Assembly: GCF_014648275.1 (NCBI RefSeq) | Contig: NZ_BMQU01000006.1 | Coordinates: forward strand, 1-64,000 | DNA: 64,000 nucleotides | Reading direction: 5' to 3' | From: Pseudomonas laurentiana | Lineage (GTDB): Bacteria > Pseudomonadota > Gammaproteobacteria > Pseudomonadales > Pseudomonadaceae | Part shown: positions 47,387-58,113 of the stretch, in pieces | How positions within the stretch are numbered: position 1 is the first letter of the stretch | Layout of the letters: the number at the start of each line of letters is the position of its first letter | Position numbers and translations under genes: made by a program | Notes under the pieces: model-generated | Databases searched by the model: none | Told to the model about the DNA's origin: nothing | The model's input: the letters and a program-made list of their open reading frames with translations, nothing else

Positions 47387-49348
47387 ATGCGCCTGAAGCT
47401 GCTTACCAATCTCAACACCTTGTTGCTGGTCACCGTCTGTCTGGCCCTTGGCGCCACACTATGGTGGTCGCAGCATGCACTGGAACGCCCCTATCTGTTG
47501 ATGGAGCGTTACCTGAGCCTGTCCCAGCAGTTTCAGAACCGGGCTGCACGTAACATTCAGGACTACCTGAATAGTGGCGATGCCCTGCGCCATGCCGAGG
47601 CCCAGCAGGCCATCGTTGATGTACAGGCACAACTGAGCGCTCTCCCGGACGACCTCGCCGCTCGCCTGCGCCCGAGCCTGGACAGCCTGCAGGCCTTTAC
47701 CGACTCCGAGCTACTGGCCGCCGGCAAGCTTGCGGGCGACCCTCAAGCACTGCTGCTGCAAGCCGAGCGCGAGCTTGGTGCCGCGCTAGAGCAACTGGCG
47801 CACTATGCCCAGAGCAGCAACAGCGCCGACGCCGGGCGCTATCCACAAACACTGTTCAATGCCGGCTTGCACCTGGGCCGACTCTCGCTGGCCCGTGACA
47901 AGCTGGTCAGCAGTGGCCGCAGCGAATTGGCCGACGAAGTCGAACGCGAGCTGCAAAACATGGCCAGCCAAGCCCGAACACTCGACCAACTGCCATTGCT
48001 GGGTGTGACCACCAGCGCAGCCTCGAGCACCGACGACTTCGCGGCAATGATGGGCTTGCAGAGCGAAGCCACCGCCGTGGCCGAAGACAGCGGCATCGCC
48101 CTGAAACGCGAGCTTAACAGCCTGCTGACACGCTATCCGGGCGAGCTTCAACGCACCCGCGAACAGATTCAGCGCCGCGCCGAGCTGGCCAACAGCACCC
48201 ATGAGCGCATTGCAGCGGTACAACAGGCCATTGCCGAACTGGAGCCGAGCGTACGCAGCCAGCACGCACAAATACAGGGTGAAGTCCGCCTGATCCAGGG
48301 CGTGATGATTGCCATGATCCTGCTGATCGCCCTGTTGATCGATACCCTGCAGAGGCGCCTGGCCCGAGTACTGACCAACCTCTCCCCAGCACTTTCGCGC
48401 TGGGCGGAAGGCGACTTCAGCCAAACCATTGCCCTGGGCGCCACCAACCGCGAACTGCGAGACATTCAGGACTCACTCAATCGCCTGCGTATCTATCTGG
48501 TGGAACTGGTTGGCACGTTGCGCAGCAATGCCGAACAAGTAGCCGGCAGCAGCAATGCCCTGGCCGACATGAGCAGCGCCCTGCACGATGGCGCCGAGCG
48601 CCAGGCGGGTGATACGGCGCAGATACGCGATGCTTTGGGCGAGTTGGAAGCCACTATTGTCCAGGTCGCAGGCGATGCCAGCCAGGCCGCCGATGCTAGC
48701 CGCAGTGCCGGGCGCGCTGTCGAGCAGGGGCAACGGGTGATTGGCCATAGCCTGACCGGGCTGCATTCGCTGGTCGGAGAGGTACAGGGCAACGCCCAGA
48801 TGATCGAACAACTGGCGCAGGAGTCGGCCACCATCGGGGGTGTCCTGACAGTGATCCGCTCAATTGCCGAGCAGACCAACCTGCTGGCCCTCAACGCGGC
48901 CATCGAAGCGGCACGGGCCGGTGAAATGGGTCGGGGGTTTGCCGTGGTCGCAGAAGAGGTCCGTTCTCTGGCTCAGCGCACGACCGGAGCGACCGGGGAA
49001 ATTCAAACCCTGATCGAGCGTCTGCAACAGGCCGCACGCCATTCGGTGGAAGGCATGCGCGCGCAGGTTGAACATGCTGAGGCTACTGCCAGCCAGGCCC
49101 AGGCCGCCGACGGCGCGCTGGATGAAATTGTCGGGGCAATCCGGACCATCGCCGCCACTGCCGAGCGCATCGCGGATGTCACCGCCCAGCAGAGCGGTGC
49201 GGTCAGCGAGATTCGCGATCACAGTGAACGCATCTATACCCTGGGCAAAGACAACCTGCAGCGTATCGGTGAGGGCCGCGACCAAGGTGAACAGTTGCTC
49301 AGGCTGGGCGGCGAGCTGAACACCGCCGTTCGCGCATTTCGGGTTTGA
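47387..49348 (+). CDS. ctpL: Methyl-accepting chemotaxis protein CtpL (phosphate chemoreceptor)
   Basis: A 653-residue chemoreceptor with TM1 at about 8-28, an all-helical periplasmic sensor of about 270 residues (helical-bimodular type), TM2 at about 305-325, HAMP, and a signalling domain with the conserved hairpin ([20 protein letters not shown], near 490). In P. aeruginosa the ortholog beside gcbA mediates taxis to low phosphate and is expressed under PhoB control. The PhoB box at 47316 supports the same role here. Confidence 0.88.
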   Translation: MRLKLLTNLNTLLLVTVCLALGATLWWSQHALERPYLLMERYLSLSQQFQNRAARNIQDYLNSGDALRHAEAQQAIVDVQAQLSALPDDLAARLRPSLDSLQAFTDSELLAAGKLAGDPQALLLQAERELGAALEQLAHYAQSSNSADAGRYPQTLFNAGLHLGRLSLARDKLVSSGRSELADEVERELQNMASQARTLDQLPLLGVTTSAASSTDDFAAMMGLQSEATAVAEDSGIALKRELNSLLTRYPGELQRTREQIQRRAELANSTHERIAAVQQAIAELEPSVRSQHAQIQGEVRLIQGVMIAMILLIALLIDTLQRRLARVLTNLSPALSRWAEGDFSQTIALGATNRELRDIQDSLNRLRIYLVELVGTLRSNAEQVAGSSNALADMSSALHDGAERQAGDTAQIRDALGELEATIVQVAGDASQAADASRSAGRAVEQGQRVIGHSLTGLHSLVGEVQGNAQMIEQLAQESATIGGVLTVIRSIAEQTNLLALNAAIEAARAGEMGRGFAVVAEEVRSLAQRTTGATGEIQTLIERLQQAARHSVEGMRAQVEHAEATASQAQAADGALDEIVGAIRTIAATAERIADVTAQQSGAVSEIRDHSERIYTLGKDNLQRIGEGRDQGEQLLRLGGELNTAVRAFRV

Positions 49349-49460
49349 GCCAAGAACAGGTGCCTGCAACGGCCCCGGCGGCATGCAAGGGGGTGTGCGG
49401 CGCCTGCACGTCTCGGCGCACTCCGCTATGATGCGCCCATACCCGTTCCGCGAGATTGTC

Positions 49461-51242
49461 ATGCGCCGCCTGCTTTGCCTTCTGTTTGTGCTTTTGGCCC
49501 TGCCCGTTTCCGCTGCCGGCCTGCTCGACAGCCGTCCCAGTACGACGCTGGGTGCCGCCACGCTGAACAACAGCGCCGACTTCCTTCCTGTGCGTGAAGC
49601 CTTCAAGCTCAGCCTGGTCAAGGACGATGCGGAGTCGATCACCCTGCGCTTCGTCGCCGCCGAGGGGTATTACCTCTATCGACACCGCTTTCAGTTCCGC
49701 AGCGAACCCGCCGACATTGCGCTGGGCACTGCACAGTTACCCCAAGGCGAAGCCAAGCACGACGAGTTCTTCGGTGATGTCGAGGTGTATCACGGCATCC
49801 TCGATGTCACCCTGCCACGGGGCGCCGAGAAGCGCGCCTTCACCCTGCTGGTGACCTACCAGGGCTGCGCCGACAAAGGTCTGTGCTACCCACCTGAAAC
49901 CGAGCGCCTGAGCATTTCGGGCAGCAGCGCTACGCCAACCGAAACGGCCAAGGCCAACAGCCACACCGACTGGAAAGCCTTACTGCTGTTCTTCCTCGCT
50001 GGCGTCGGCCTGACCTTCACCCCATGCGTACTGCCCATGCTGCCGATTCTCTCCGGCGTGGTATTGCGCGGCCATATCGGTGGGCTGCGAGGCTTGAGCC
50101 TGTCGCTGGCGTACGTGCTGCCGATGGCCGCCTGTTTTGCCCTGCTGGGTGCGCTGATGGGACTGTTCGGCGCCGAACTGAACCTGCAGGCACGCCTGCA
50201 GTCGGCCTGGATACTGGTGCCGTTCTCGTTGTTTTTCGTGGTCTTCGCCTTGGCGATGTTCGGTTTGTTTGAACTGCGCTTGCCGTTGGCCGTGAGCACC
50301 CGCCTCGACCACATTGCCGGACGCACACGCGGTGGCTCACTGCTGGGTGCGGCGGTGCTCGGTATCCTCTCCAGCTTGTTGGTATCACCCTGCGTGTCTG
50401 CACCATTGGCCGGAGCCCTGCTGTACATCAGCGCCAGCGGCGATGCACTGGGCGGCGCACTGAAACTCTTCGCCCTGGGCCTGGGCATGGGCGCGCCCCT
50501 GCTGGTGGTCGCCACTGGCGGTGCCGCCTGGCTGCCAAGAAGCGGCCCTTGGCTGGTTACAGTGAAAAATGCCATTGGTGTCTTGCTGCTGGGCCTGGCC
50601 ATCGGCTTGCTCAGCCGGATATTGCCGGGCGAAGTGACTCTGGTGCTGATCGGCTTGCTGGCTGCGGGTGTCGCACTGTTCCTCGGCGCCCTTGAGTTCA
50701 TCGAGAAAAGCCCGGCCCGACGCCTGACGCAATTGCTCGGTCTGTTGCTGCTCGCCTATGCAGTGGCCTGCTGGTATGGCGCCTTCAGTGGCCAGACCGA
50801 CCCGTTCAGACCACTAGGCAAAACGCACCTGGCCAGTAGTGGCAGCACCATTGCCAGCGCCCAGGCCGATACCTGGCAGAAGGTACGCACCCCAGCGGCA
50901 CTCGACGCCGCCCTGGCCGAGGCCAAAGCAGCAGGGCAACCCGTGTTACTGGACTGGTACGCCGACTGGTGCATCAGTTGCAAGGTCATAGAGCGTGAGG
51001 TACTGAGTGCGCCTGCTGTCCAGGCGCAACTGAAAGACTATCGCCTGATCCAGTTCGACATCACCGAAAGTACCGCCGAACAGCGCGCCCTGCTCGACCG
51101 TTATCACCTGTTCGGTCCACCCGCGCTGATGTTTTTTGCGGCGAACGGCAGCGAAAAAACCGACGCCCGAGTGGTTGGCGAGACAAACGCCGGCGAATTT
51201 GCTGAACATCTGTTGCGCATTCGTCGCGAACTGCGTCTATAA
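49461..51242 (+). CDS. dsbD: Thiol:disulfide interchange protein DsbD
   Basis: A 593-residue protein that moves electrons from cytoplasmic thioredoxin to periplasmic DsbC and others. It has a signal peptide (1-18), an N-terminal immunoglobulin-like domain with Cys136 and Cys142, an eight-helix core with Cys189 (FTPCVLPMLP) and Cys311 (SPCVSAPLAG), and a C-terminal thioredoxin domain with WCISC (Cys504, Cys507). All six functional cysteines are present. The ATG at 49461 gives a normal signal peptide; the longest frame starts 26 codons earlier without a signal. Confidence 0.94.
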   Translation: MRRLLCLLFVLLALPVSAAGLLDSRPSTTLGAATLNNSADFLPVREAFKLSLVKDDAESITLRFVAAEGYYLYRHRFQFRSEPADIALGTAQLPQGEAKHDEFFGDVEVYHGILDVTLPRGAEKRAFTLLVTYQGCADKGLCYPPETERLSISGSSATPTETAKANSHTDWKALLLFFLAGVGLTFTPCVLPMLPILSGVVLRGHIGGLRGLSLSLAYVLPMAACFALLGALMGLFGAELNLQARLQSAWILVPFSLFFVVFALAMFGLFELRLPLAVSTRLDHIAGRTRGGSLLGAAVLGILSSLLVSPCVSAPLAGALLYISASGDALGGALKLFALGLGMGAPLLVVATGGAAWLPRSGPWLVTVKNAIGVLLLGLAIGLLSRILPGEVTLVLIGLLAAGVALFLGALEFIEKSPARRLTQLLGLLLLAYAVACWYGAFSGQTDPFRPLGKTHLASSGSTIASAQADTWQKVRTPAALDAALAEAKAAGQPVLLDWYADWCISCKVIEREVLSAPAVQAQLKDYRLIQFDITESTAEQRALLDRYHLFGPPALMFFAANGSEKTDARVVGETNAGEFAEHLLRIRRELRL

Positions 51243-51414
51243 CTTCCGGTGGTCACAAAAAAGCAGTGCGAATGACCAAAATTAACAAAGTAGTCATATA
51301 TTTTGCGTGAATCTCGGTCATCGTGCTGGCTATTGCAGGTAACTGGACACTGCCCCGTGCTTGCGGCATAGTCGCCGCGCTGATGTATTCGCACGCATAA
51401 AAAAGGATCCGCAG

Positions 51415-51867
51415 ATGGCAACGCTACTGGTGCTCCATGGCCCCAATCTGAACCTGCTTGGCACCCGCGAGCCAGGCGTTTACGGTGCCGTGACCCTGGA
51501 CCAGATCAACCAGGACCTGGAACAGCGCGCCCGTGCCGCTGGCCACCACCTGCAGTACCTGCAGAGTAATGCCGAGTACGAGTTGATCGACCGTATCCAC
51601 GCCGCACGCAACGAAGGCGTGGACTTCATCCTGATCAACCCGGCGGCTTTTACGCATACAAGTGTCGCATTACGTGACGCGCTGCTGGCGGTGAGCATCC
51701 CATTCATCGAAGTGCATTTGTCCAACGTGCACAAGCGTGAACCTTTTCGCCATCACTCCTACTTTTCAGATGTCGCCGTAGGAGTGATCTGCGGCCTGGG
51801 CGCCAGCGGTTACCGGCTGGCCCTGGAGTCTGCCCTGGAACAACTGGCGGCGAACGCAAAGCCCTGA
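51415..51867 (+). CDS. aroQ: Type II 3-dehydroquinate dehydratase
   Basis: A 150-residue shikimate-pathway enzyme that dehydrates 3-dehydroquinate to 3-dehydroshikimate. It shows [16 protein letters not shown] near residue 9 (active-site Tyr), [16 protein letters not shown] near 76 (His), and [16 protein letters not shown] near 101. AAAGGA precedes the ATG at 51415. The gene is just upstream of accB-accC, a conserved order, though a 90-bp gap suggests a separate promoter. Confidence 0.94.
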   Translation: MATLLVLHGPNLNLLGTREPGVYGAVTLDQINQDLEQRARAAGHHLQYLQSNAEYELIDRIHAARNEGVDFILINPAAFTHTSVALRDALLAVSIPFIEVHLSNVHKREPFRHHSYFSDVAVGVICGLGASGYRLALESALEQLAANAKP

Positions 51868-51957
51868 TAACGAGTACCTGGCCCATTGGCCGGGCTCATA
51901 GAAACGTTTGATTACACGTTTATACGCCCCTGACCGAACCTTGGGAGTTGATGATTC

Positions 51958-52416
51958 ATGGATATCCGTAAAGTCAAAAAACTGATCGAACTGCTGGAAG
52001 AGTCCGGCATCGACGAGCTGGAAATCAAGGAAGGCGAAGAGTCCGTACGGATCAGCCGCCACAGCAAGACACCAGCACAGCAGTACTACGCACCAGCCCC
52101 AATGGCTGCTGCCGTCGCGCCTGCCGCTGCACCCGTTGCCGCTGCCCCGGTCGCCGAAGCTGCTGCCGCGCCAAAACTGAACGGCACCGTGGTTCGCTCG
52201 CCAATGGTCGGTACCTTCTACCGCAAGCCTTCGCCAACCTCGCCAAACTTCGCTGAAGTTGGCCAGACCGTGAAGAAAGGCGACACCCTGTGCATCGTCG
52301 AAGCCATGAAAATGATGAACCACATCGAAGCTGAAACCAGCGGTGTGATTGAATCCATTCTGGTAGAAGACGGCCAGCCGGTTGAGTTCGACCAGCCGCT
52401 GTTCACCATCGTTTGA
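51958..52416 (+). CDS. accB: Biotin carboxyl carrier protein of acetyl-CoA carboxylase
   Basis: A 152-residue protein with an N-terminal helix, an Ala/Pro-rich linker (about residues 45-75) and a biotinyl domain with Lys118 in EAMKMMN as the biotinylation site. It shuttles biotin between AccC and the carboxyltransferase in the first step of fatty acid synthesis. It is followed by accC with 17 bp between, one operon. Confidence 0.96.
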   Translation: MDIRKVKKLIELLEESGIDELEIKEGEESVRISRHSKTPAQQYYAPAPMAAAVAPAAAPVAAAPVAEAAAAPKLNGTVVRSPMVGTFYRKPSPTSPNFAEVGQTVKKGDTLCIVEAMKMMNHIEAETSGVIESILVEDGQPVEFDQPLFTIV

Positions 52417-52433
52417 ACCGCGGAGAGCCAACG

Positions 52434-53795
52434 ATGTTGAAACCTGCGAAGTTGGAAAAAGTTCTGATCGCCAACCGCGGTGAAATTGCCCTGCGGATCC
52501 TGCGTGCCTGCAAAGAGATGGGCATCAAGACCGTCGCCGTACATTCCACGGCTGACCGCGAGCTGATGCACCTGGGCCTGGCCGACGAATCGGTTTGCAT
52601 CGGCCCGGCTTCGGCCAGCCAGTCCTACCTGCACATCCCGGCAATCATCGCCGCGGCTGAGGTGACCGGCGCTACTGCCATTCACCCGGGCTACGGCTTC
52701 CTCGCGGAAAACGCCGACTTCGCCGAACAGGTAGAAAACTCCGGGTTTGCCTTCATTGGCCCGAAAGCCGACACCATTCGCCTGATGGGTGACAAGGTTT
52801 CGGCCAAGGACGCCATGAAGCGTGCCGGCGTACCGACCGTACCAGGCTCGGACGGCCCGCTGCCGGAAGACGAAGAGACTGCACTGGCCATCGGCCGTGA
52901 AGTCGGCTACCCGGTGATCATCAAGGCCGCCGGTGGCGGTGGTGGTCGCGGCATGCGTGTGGTGCACAAGGAAGAGGACCTGATTTCCTCGGCCAAACTG
53001 ACCCGTACCGAAGCCGGTGCTGCGTTCGGCAACTCCATGGTCTACCTGGAGAAGTTCCTGACCAACCCACGTCACGTGGAAGTTCAGGTTCTGTCCGACG
53101 GCCAGGGTCATGCCATCCACCTGGGCGACCGTGACTGCTCGCTGCAGCGCCGTCACCAGAAAGTACTGGAAGAAGCGCCAGCACCAGGCATCGACGAGAA
53201 AGCCCGTCAGGAAGTTTTCGCCCGCTGCGTCCAGGCGTGCATCGAGATCGGCTACCGCGGTGCCGGCACCTTCGAGTTCCTCTACGAGAACGGCAACTTC
53301 TACTTCATCGAAATGAACACCCGTGTTCAGGTAGAACACCCGGTTTCGGAGATGGTCACCGGTATCGACATCGTCAAGGAGATGCTGAGCATCGCCGCTG
53401 GCAACAAGCTGTCGTTCACCCAGGAAGACGTCGTCATCCGCGGCCACTCGCTGGAATGCCGGATCAACGCCGAGGACCCGAAGAAGTTCATCCCGAGCCC
53501 AGGCACGGTCAAGCACTTCCACGCGCCAGGCGGCAACGGCATCCGTGTCGATTCGCACCTGTACAGCGGCTACAGCGTACCGCCGAACTACGACTCGCTG
53601 ATCGGCAAGCTGATCACCTACGGCAAAGACCGCGACGAGGCCATGGCCCGCATGCGCAATGCCCTGGACGAGATCGTCGTTGATGGCATCAAAACCAACA
53701 TCCCGTTGCACCGCGACCTGGTGCGTGATGAAGGTTTCTGCAAAGGCGGCGTAAACATTCACTATCTGGAACACAAACTGGCTAACCAGGAGTGA
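52434..53795 (+). CDS. accC: Biotin carboxylase subunit of acetyl-CoA carboxylase
   Basis: A 453-residue ATP-grasp enzyme that carboxylates biotin on AccB with bicarbonate and ATP. Visible are [11 protein letters not shown] at the start, the glycine-rich loop [13 protein letters not shown] near 165, [14 protein letters not shown] near 205, and [16 protein letters not shown] near 290 with the catalytic Arg/Glu. A GGAG site supports the ATG at 52434 ([11 protein letters not shown]). The strong terminator at 53811 ends the operon. Confidence 0.96.
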   Translation: MLKPAKLEKVLIANRGEIALRILRACKEMGIKTVAVHSTADRELMHLGLADESVCIGPASASQSYLHIPAIIAAAEVTGATAIHPGYGFLAENADFAEQVENSGFAFIGPKADTIRLMGDKVSAKDAMKRAGVPTVPGSDGPLPEDEETALAIGREVGYPVIIKAAGGGGGRGMRVVHKEEDLISSAKLTRTEAGAAFGNSMVYLEKFLTNPRHVEVQVLSDGQGHAIHLGDRDCSLQRRHQKVLEEAPAPGIDEKARQEVFARCVQACIEIGYRGAGTFEFLYENGNFYFIEMNTRVQVEHPVSEMVTGIDIVKEMLSIAAGNKLSFTQEDVVIRGHSLECRINAEDPKKFIPSPGTVKHFHAPGGNGIRVDSHLYSGYSVPPNYDSLIGKLITYGKDRDEAMARMRNALDEIVVDGIKTNIPLHRDLVRDEGFCKGGVNIHYLEHKLANQE

Positions 53796-53810
53796 TCCGA
53801 AAGTGATGTA

Positions 53811-53845
53811 AAAAAGCCCCTGGCCGCAAGGCCAGGGGCTTTTTG
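53811..53845. terminator. Strong terminator between accC and acoR
   Basis: A near-perfect stem AAAAAGCCCCTGGCC / GGCCAGGGGCTTTTT with a GCAA loop. The A and T runs on either side let it serve both accC (plus) and acoR (minus), whose ends converge here. Confidence 0.93.
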
Positions 53846-53858
53846 TTTTACAGGTACC

Positions 53859-55739
53859 TCAAGGGCGCGGTGCCTGCATCCTCGGCATTTCAATACCATG
53901 CTCATGCACCCGTCGGTACAGCGTTGCCCGCGAGATCCCCAGTGCGCGCGCAGCATCACCGGGTTTCCAGCGATGTCGCACCAGTGCATCAAGCAGCACT
54001 TGCCGCTGCGGGCTGACACACTGCTGCTCAGGTGCCGAGCACTGCCCACCGCGCACGTCCACCGGCAGGTCTTCCACCTGCAAGGTGCCGCTGCCACACA
54101 CGGCACAGGCATAGCGCAACACCTGCCGCAGTTGACGCAGGTTACCCGGCCAGCGGTAGTTCAACAGGCACTCCAGTGCCGCAGCCCCGAGCCCCACCTG
54201 CACACCACAGGCTTTCGCCTCCTCTTCCAGCACCTGATTGATCAACACCAGCAAGTCGCTACGCTCGCGCAGCGGCGGCAGTTCAAAACGTGCGTTGGCC
54301 AACCGAAAGTACAGGTCCTCTCGGAAACTGCCTGCAGCCACCCTCGCAACCAGGTCACGGTGCGTGGCGCAGATCACCTGAATATCCACCCGCTCGCGCC
54401 GGGAAGCCCCCAACGGCGCCACTTCACCCTCCGCCAGCACCCGCAACAAACGCGTCTGCAGACCCAGCGGCATGTCACCGATTTCATCGAGAAACAACGT
54501 ACCGCCATCGGCCTGCTGCAATAGCCCACGCATCCCCTTGGTCGAAGCACCGGTAAAGGCTCCTGCGGCATAACCGAACAGTTCACTCTCGATCAGGCTC
54601 TCCGGGATTGCCGCACAGTTGAGCGCCACAAAAGGCCCTTCGGCCCGCGCACTGCGTTGATGCAACTGACGAGCAAAGACCTCCTTGCCCGCCCCGGTCT
54701 CCCCCTGGATCAGCACCGCCAGGTTGCAGTCCTTGACCCGCGTCGCCAGACGCAAGGCCTCAGTCACGCGTGCATCAATCGCAATCGGTTCAGTGCGAGT
54801 CGCCCGTCGAACCGGCTGACGCCGTGGTGAACTGACCCGGGCATGCACTTCGCCACCAGCGGCAGTCCAGTTCAGGCGCTGGGCAGCCTCGTCTGTCGCG
54901 GCACGCAGTATCTCCAGGTCAAACAACTGACCAATGTGCTCCGGCACTTGCCCGCATTGCTCAAGCACAACCCGCCGCGCCACGCTGTTGAGTGCCTGCA
55001 GCCGTCCGTCGGCATCCCAGGCCAGGAGAAAGTCAGGTTGGCTGTCGACGTAACCGGGCGCACTGTGGGCGCGCAACACCCAATGCTGTTCGGCGTTGTG
55101 CATGAAAAAGGCATTCTCGATTTCACGCGCACTCTGGACCACCATCTGCCGAATCAAGTGCTGGCTACGACGGTCATCCGGCGATTGCAGCGCCGAGACA
55201 TCAAGCACCCCGAGCAACGCGCCCTGGGGGTCGAACACTGGGGCTGCCGAGCAGGTCAGACCAATGAAGGCGGCCCGAAAGTGATCGCGCTTGTGCACTG
55301 TGACCGGTGCATGACTGGTCAACACCCCGGCCACCCCGCAAGTACCCTCCTCGCCTTCCGACCAACAGGTGCCCAGGTACAGGCCAGCCTTGCGACAGTC
55401 GTTGCGTATCGTCGACTCGACGCGATAGTCGATGGTGCGCCCCTGGGCATCGGTCAACAGCACGCAATAATCGGCATCACGTACCCGCCCATGCAGGCGT
55501 GCAACGGCATCGCTGGCAATGCGCAGGAACAGCTCGGCGCGCTCGCGGCACTCATTCAGTGAGCTTTGTGAAAGGATGCGCGGCCCTTGCAGGGAGGCAG
55601 GATCTAGACGGTGCTGCTCCATGGAGCGGCGCCAGGAGTCGAGTATCGGCGCCGGAACCGGCGCTTGAGGCAGGCGATCGGCGTTCTTCAGCACACGGCT
55701 GACGCAATCGACGTGGGCCTTGGAGTTCGCGGCAAGCAT
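53859..55739 (-). CDS. acoR: Sigma-54-dependent acetoin catabolism activator AcoR
   Basis: A 626-residue enhancer-binding protein. The N-terminal part (about 40-290) carries a GAF-like acetoin-sensing domain. The AAA+ domain (about 315-545) has Walker A GETGAGKE, the sigma-54-contact motif GAFTGA, and Walker B GGTLFLDEIGDM. A Fis-type helix-turn-helix (RHRWKPGDAARALGISRATLYRR, split after GDAARAL) closes it. The ATG at 55739 has a GGAGG site. It is divergent from acoX and probably acts on the palindrome at 55832-55856. Confidence 0.92.
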   Translation of the reverse strand: MLAANSKAHVDCVSRVLKNADRLPQAPVPAPILDSWRRSMEQHRLDPASLQGPRILSQSSLNECRERAELFLRIASDAVARLHGRVRDADYCVLLTDAQGRTIDYRVESTIRNDCRKAGLYLGTCWSEGEEGTCGVAGVLTSHAPVTVHKRDHFRAAFIGLTCSAAPVFDPQGALLGVLDVSALQSPDDRRSQHLIRQMVVQSAREIENAFFMHNAEQHWVLRAHSAPGYVDSQPDFLLAWDADGRLQALNSVARRVVLEQCGQVPEHIGQLFDLEILRAATDEAAQRLNWTAAGGEVHARVSSPRRQPVRRATRTEPIAIDARVTEALRLATRVKDCNLAVLIQGETGAGKEVFARQLHQRSARAEGPFVALNCAAIPESLIESELFGYAAGAFTGASTKGMRGLLQQADGGTLFLDEIGDMPLGLQTRLLRVLAEGEVAPLGASRRERVDIQVICATHRDLVARVAAGSFREDLYFRLANARFELPPLRERSDLLVLINQVLEEEAKACGVQVGLGAAALECLLNYRWPGNLRQLRQVLRYACAVCGSGTLQVEDLPVDVRGGQCSAPEQQCVSPQRQVLLDALVRHRWKPGDAARALGISRATLYRRVHEHGIEMPRMQAPRP

Positions 55740-55831
55740 GGGGCCTCCGGTTCTCGTGTTCTTGTCGTTATGCGGCCCATTAAGCGCCCATTGCCGGCCC
55801 TCGACAAGCACTGCCTGCGCCACGGCCTTTG

Positions 55832-55856
55832 TGAGACGCAGCGTCTCGGCGTCTCA
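55832..55856. promoter_or_regulatory. Candidate AcoR enhancer (palindrome)
   Basis: TGAGACGC (55832-55839) and GCGTCTCA (55849-55856) form a perfect 8-bp inverted repeat with an extra GCGTCTC (55841-55847) inside. It lies about 115 bp upstream of the -24 element, the usual distance for enhancer sites of sigma-54 activators. Confidence 0.6.
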
Positions 55857-55970
55857 GCCAACACCCCTCGCGACTGACACCCAGCGTCTTGCCGCAGCCT
55901 GCCAGCCGCGCACTGAGCCTCGCCACAGAACCGCTCTGGAACAGCCCTTTGCGCATCACTCACACCACCT

Positions 55971-55985
55971 TGGCACCACGCTTGC
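55971..55985 (+). promoter_or_regulatory. Sigma-54 (-24/-12) promoter of acoXABC-adh
   Basis: TGGCAC (55971-55976), 5 bp, TTGC (55982-55985): a full match to the -24/-12 consensus. The transcript should start near 55996, about 24 bp before acoX. Confidence 0.9.
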
Positions 55986-56019
55986 TCTAGCCCTGACAAA
56001 CAAAACCAAAGGTGTGCCC

Positions 56020-57078
56020 ATGAGCCATCCCGTTCTTACCGTAGGCATCATCGCCAACCCGGCTTCGGGTCGCGATCTGCGCCGACTGACTGCCAACGCT
56101 GGGCTCTACTCCAGCACTGACAAGGCCTCGGCCGTGCAACGCCTGCTGGCGGCTTTCGCCGCAACCGGGGTCGACCAGGTGCTGCTGCCTCCAGACATGA
56201 CCGGAATTGCTGCCGCCGTGCTCAAGGCCGGGCTTGGGCCACAGGCTGCCAGCCAACGCTGGCCACAACTGCGCATCCTCGACATGCCGCTACGCCAGAC
56301 TGTCGCCGACACCCGCCTCGCCGCCCGCCTGATGGTCGAGCAAGGTGCCAGTCTCATTGCAGTGCTGGGTGGCGATGGCACCCACAAGGCCGTGGCTGCC
56401 GAGGTCGGTGACACGCCACTGCTTACCCTTTCCACTGGCACCAACAATGCGTTCCCGGAACTGCGCGAAGCCACCAGTGCCGGCCTGGCTGGAGGCCTCT
56501 ATGCCAGCGGCCGGGTGCCTGCACCGATCAGCCTGCGGCGCAACAAGCGCCTGTTGGTACGCGAGCCCAACCGAGGCATCTGTGAATGGGCGCTGGTGGA
56601 CGTCGCCGTGTCGCCACAACGTTTTGTCGGCGCCCGCGCCATCAGCCGTACGGAAGACCTTGCGGAGGTCTTCGTCACCTTCGCCGAACCCCATGCCATC
56701 GGCCTCTCGGCGCTGTGCGGGCTGTGGTGCCCAGTGCCGCGAAATGCCCCCGAGGGCGCCTGGATACGCCTGCACCCCCATGCCGATCAGGCCCTGCTGG
56801 CACCCTTGGCTCCCGGCCTGCTACTGGGTTGTGGTGTCACCGCCGCCGGCATCCTGACACCCGGCGTAGCCCACTCACTGAGCCTGGCCAGCGGCACCCT
56901 GGCCCTGGACGGTGAACGCGAAATCGAGTTCAGCGAACAGGACCACCCCACCATCACCCTCGACGGCCATGGCCCGTTGAGCATCGATGTCGAAGCGGTA
57001 CTTGCCTACGCCGCCCGCCATCGCTTGCTGGCGGTTGGCCGTGAACACCCGCAACACCCTGCGAATCAACCGTGCTGA
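56020..57078 (+). CDS. acoX: AcoX, ATP-NAD kinase-like protein of the acetoin operon
   Basis: A 352-residue protein with an N-terminal fold of the NAD kinase/diacylglycerol kinase type: GIIANPASGRDLR near residue 8, AVLGGDGTHKAVA near 112 and STGTNNAFP near 139. AcoX accompanies acetoin dehydrogenase genes in several bacteria, but its reaction is not established. The ATG at 56020 has AAGGTG and follows the sigma-54 promoter; a longer frame upstream runs across the promoter and is rejected. Confidence 0.88.
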   Translation: MSHPVLTVGIIANPASGRDLRRLTANAGLYSSTDKASAVQRLLAAFAATGVDQVLLPPDMTGIAAAVLKAGLGPQAASQRWPQLRILDMPLRQTVADTRLAARLMVEQGASLIAVLGGDGTHKAVAAEVGDTPLLTLSTGTNNAFPELREATSAGLAGGLYASGRVPAPISLRRNKRLLVREPNRGICEWALVDVAVSPQRFVGARAISRTEDLAEVFVTFAEPHAIGLSALCGLWCPVPRNAPEGAWIRLHPHADQALLAPLAPGLLLGCGVTAAGILTPGVAHSLSLASGTLALDGEREIEFSEQDHPTITLDGHGPLSIDVEAVLAYAARHRLLAVGREHPQHPANQPC

Positions 57079-57100
57079 GACAACCCTGGAGAACAACAAG

Positions 57101-58078
57101 ATGTCCACTCACCTGTCCACTGAACAACTGCTACATGCCTATCAGGTCATGCGCACCATCCGCGCCTTTGAAGAACGCCTGCATGTGGAGTTCGCCACCG
57201 GCGAGATTCCCGGTTTTGTCCACCTGTATGCCGGCGAGGAAGCATCCGCAGCCGGGGTCATGGCACACCTGCGCGACAGCGATTGCATCGCCTCCAACCA
57301 CCGTGGTCACGGCCACTGCATTGCCAAGGGCGTCGATGTATACGGGATGATGGCCGAGATCTACGGCAAGAAAACCGGCGTCTGCGGTGGTAAGGGCGGC
57401 TCGATGCACATCGCCGACCTGGAGAAAGGCATGCTCGGCGCCAATGGCATCGTCGGTGCCGGTGCGCCGCTGGTAGCGGGTGCTGCACTGGCAGCCAAAC
57501 TCAAGGGCACCGATGACGTTGCCGTGGTGTTCTTCGGCGATGGCGGCTCCAACGAAGGCGCGGTGTTCGAGGCCATGAACCTGGCGTCGATCATGAACCT
57601 GCCCTGCATCTTCGTCGCCGAGAACAACGGCTACGCCGAAGCCACCGCGTCGAACTGGTCGGTGGCCTGCGATCACATCGCCGACCGTGCCGCAGGTTTC
57701 GGCATGCCGGGAGTAACCATCGATGGTTACGACTTCTTTGCGGTATACGAAGCCGCCGGCGCGGCAATCGCCCGCGCCCGCTCGGGCCAAGGCCCGTCAC
57801 TGGTAGAGGTCAAGCTGACCCGCTACTACGGCCACTTCGAAGGTGATGCCCAGACCTACCGGGCCCCGGACGAGGTGAAGAACCTGCGAGAAACCCGCGA
57901 CTGCCTGATGCAATTCCGTGAACGCACCCTGCGTGCCGGCCTGCTCAGCGCCGAACAACTGGATCAGATCGACGGCCAGGTCGAGGACCTGATCGAAGAC
58001 TCAGTACGCCGCGCCAAGTCCGACCCCAAACCTGAAGCCGCCGACCTGCTCAGCGACGTGTACGTGTCCTACCCCTGA
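57101..58078 (+). CDS. acoA: Acetoin dehydrogenase E1 alpha subunit
   Basis: A 325-residue TPP-dependent subunit (E1 alpha). The TPP-Mg motif GDGGSNEGAVFEAMNLA (residues near 148) ends in the expected NN segment (AENNGYAEAT), and the NHRGHGHCIAKG loop is near 65. With AcoB it cleaves acetoin, passing acetyl to AcoC and releasing acetaldehyde. The ATG at 57101 has GGAG upstream. It is 22 bp past acoX in one operon. Confidence 0.94.
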   Translation: MSTHLSTEQLLHAYQVMRTIRAFEERLHVEFATGEIPGFVHLYAGEEASAAGVMAHLRDSDCIASNHRGHGHCIAKGVDVYGMMAEIYGKKTGVCGGKGGSMHIADLEKGMLGANGIVGAGAPLVAGAALAAKLKGTDDVAVVFFGDGGSNEGAVFEAMNLASIMNLPCIFVAENNGYAEATASNWSVACDHIADRAAGFGMPGVTIDGYDFFAVYEAAGAAIARARSGQGPSLVEVKLTRYYGHFEGDAQTYRAPDEVKNLRETRDCLMQFRERTLRAGLLSAEQLDQIDGQVEDLIEDSVRRAKSDPKPEAADLLSDVYVSYP

Positions 58079-58113
58079 GCCACCCATACAACAAGAATAC
58101 GTGGAGAATCATC

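Noticed and set aside
52218..53774. A 518-codon minus-strand frame opposite accC
   Set aside because: Antisense to an unmistakable biotin carboxylase; no domain of its own.
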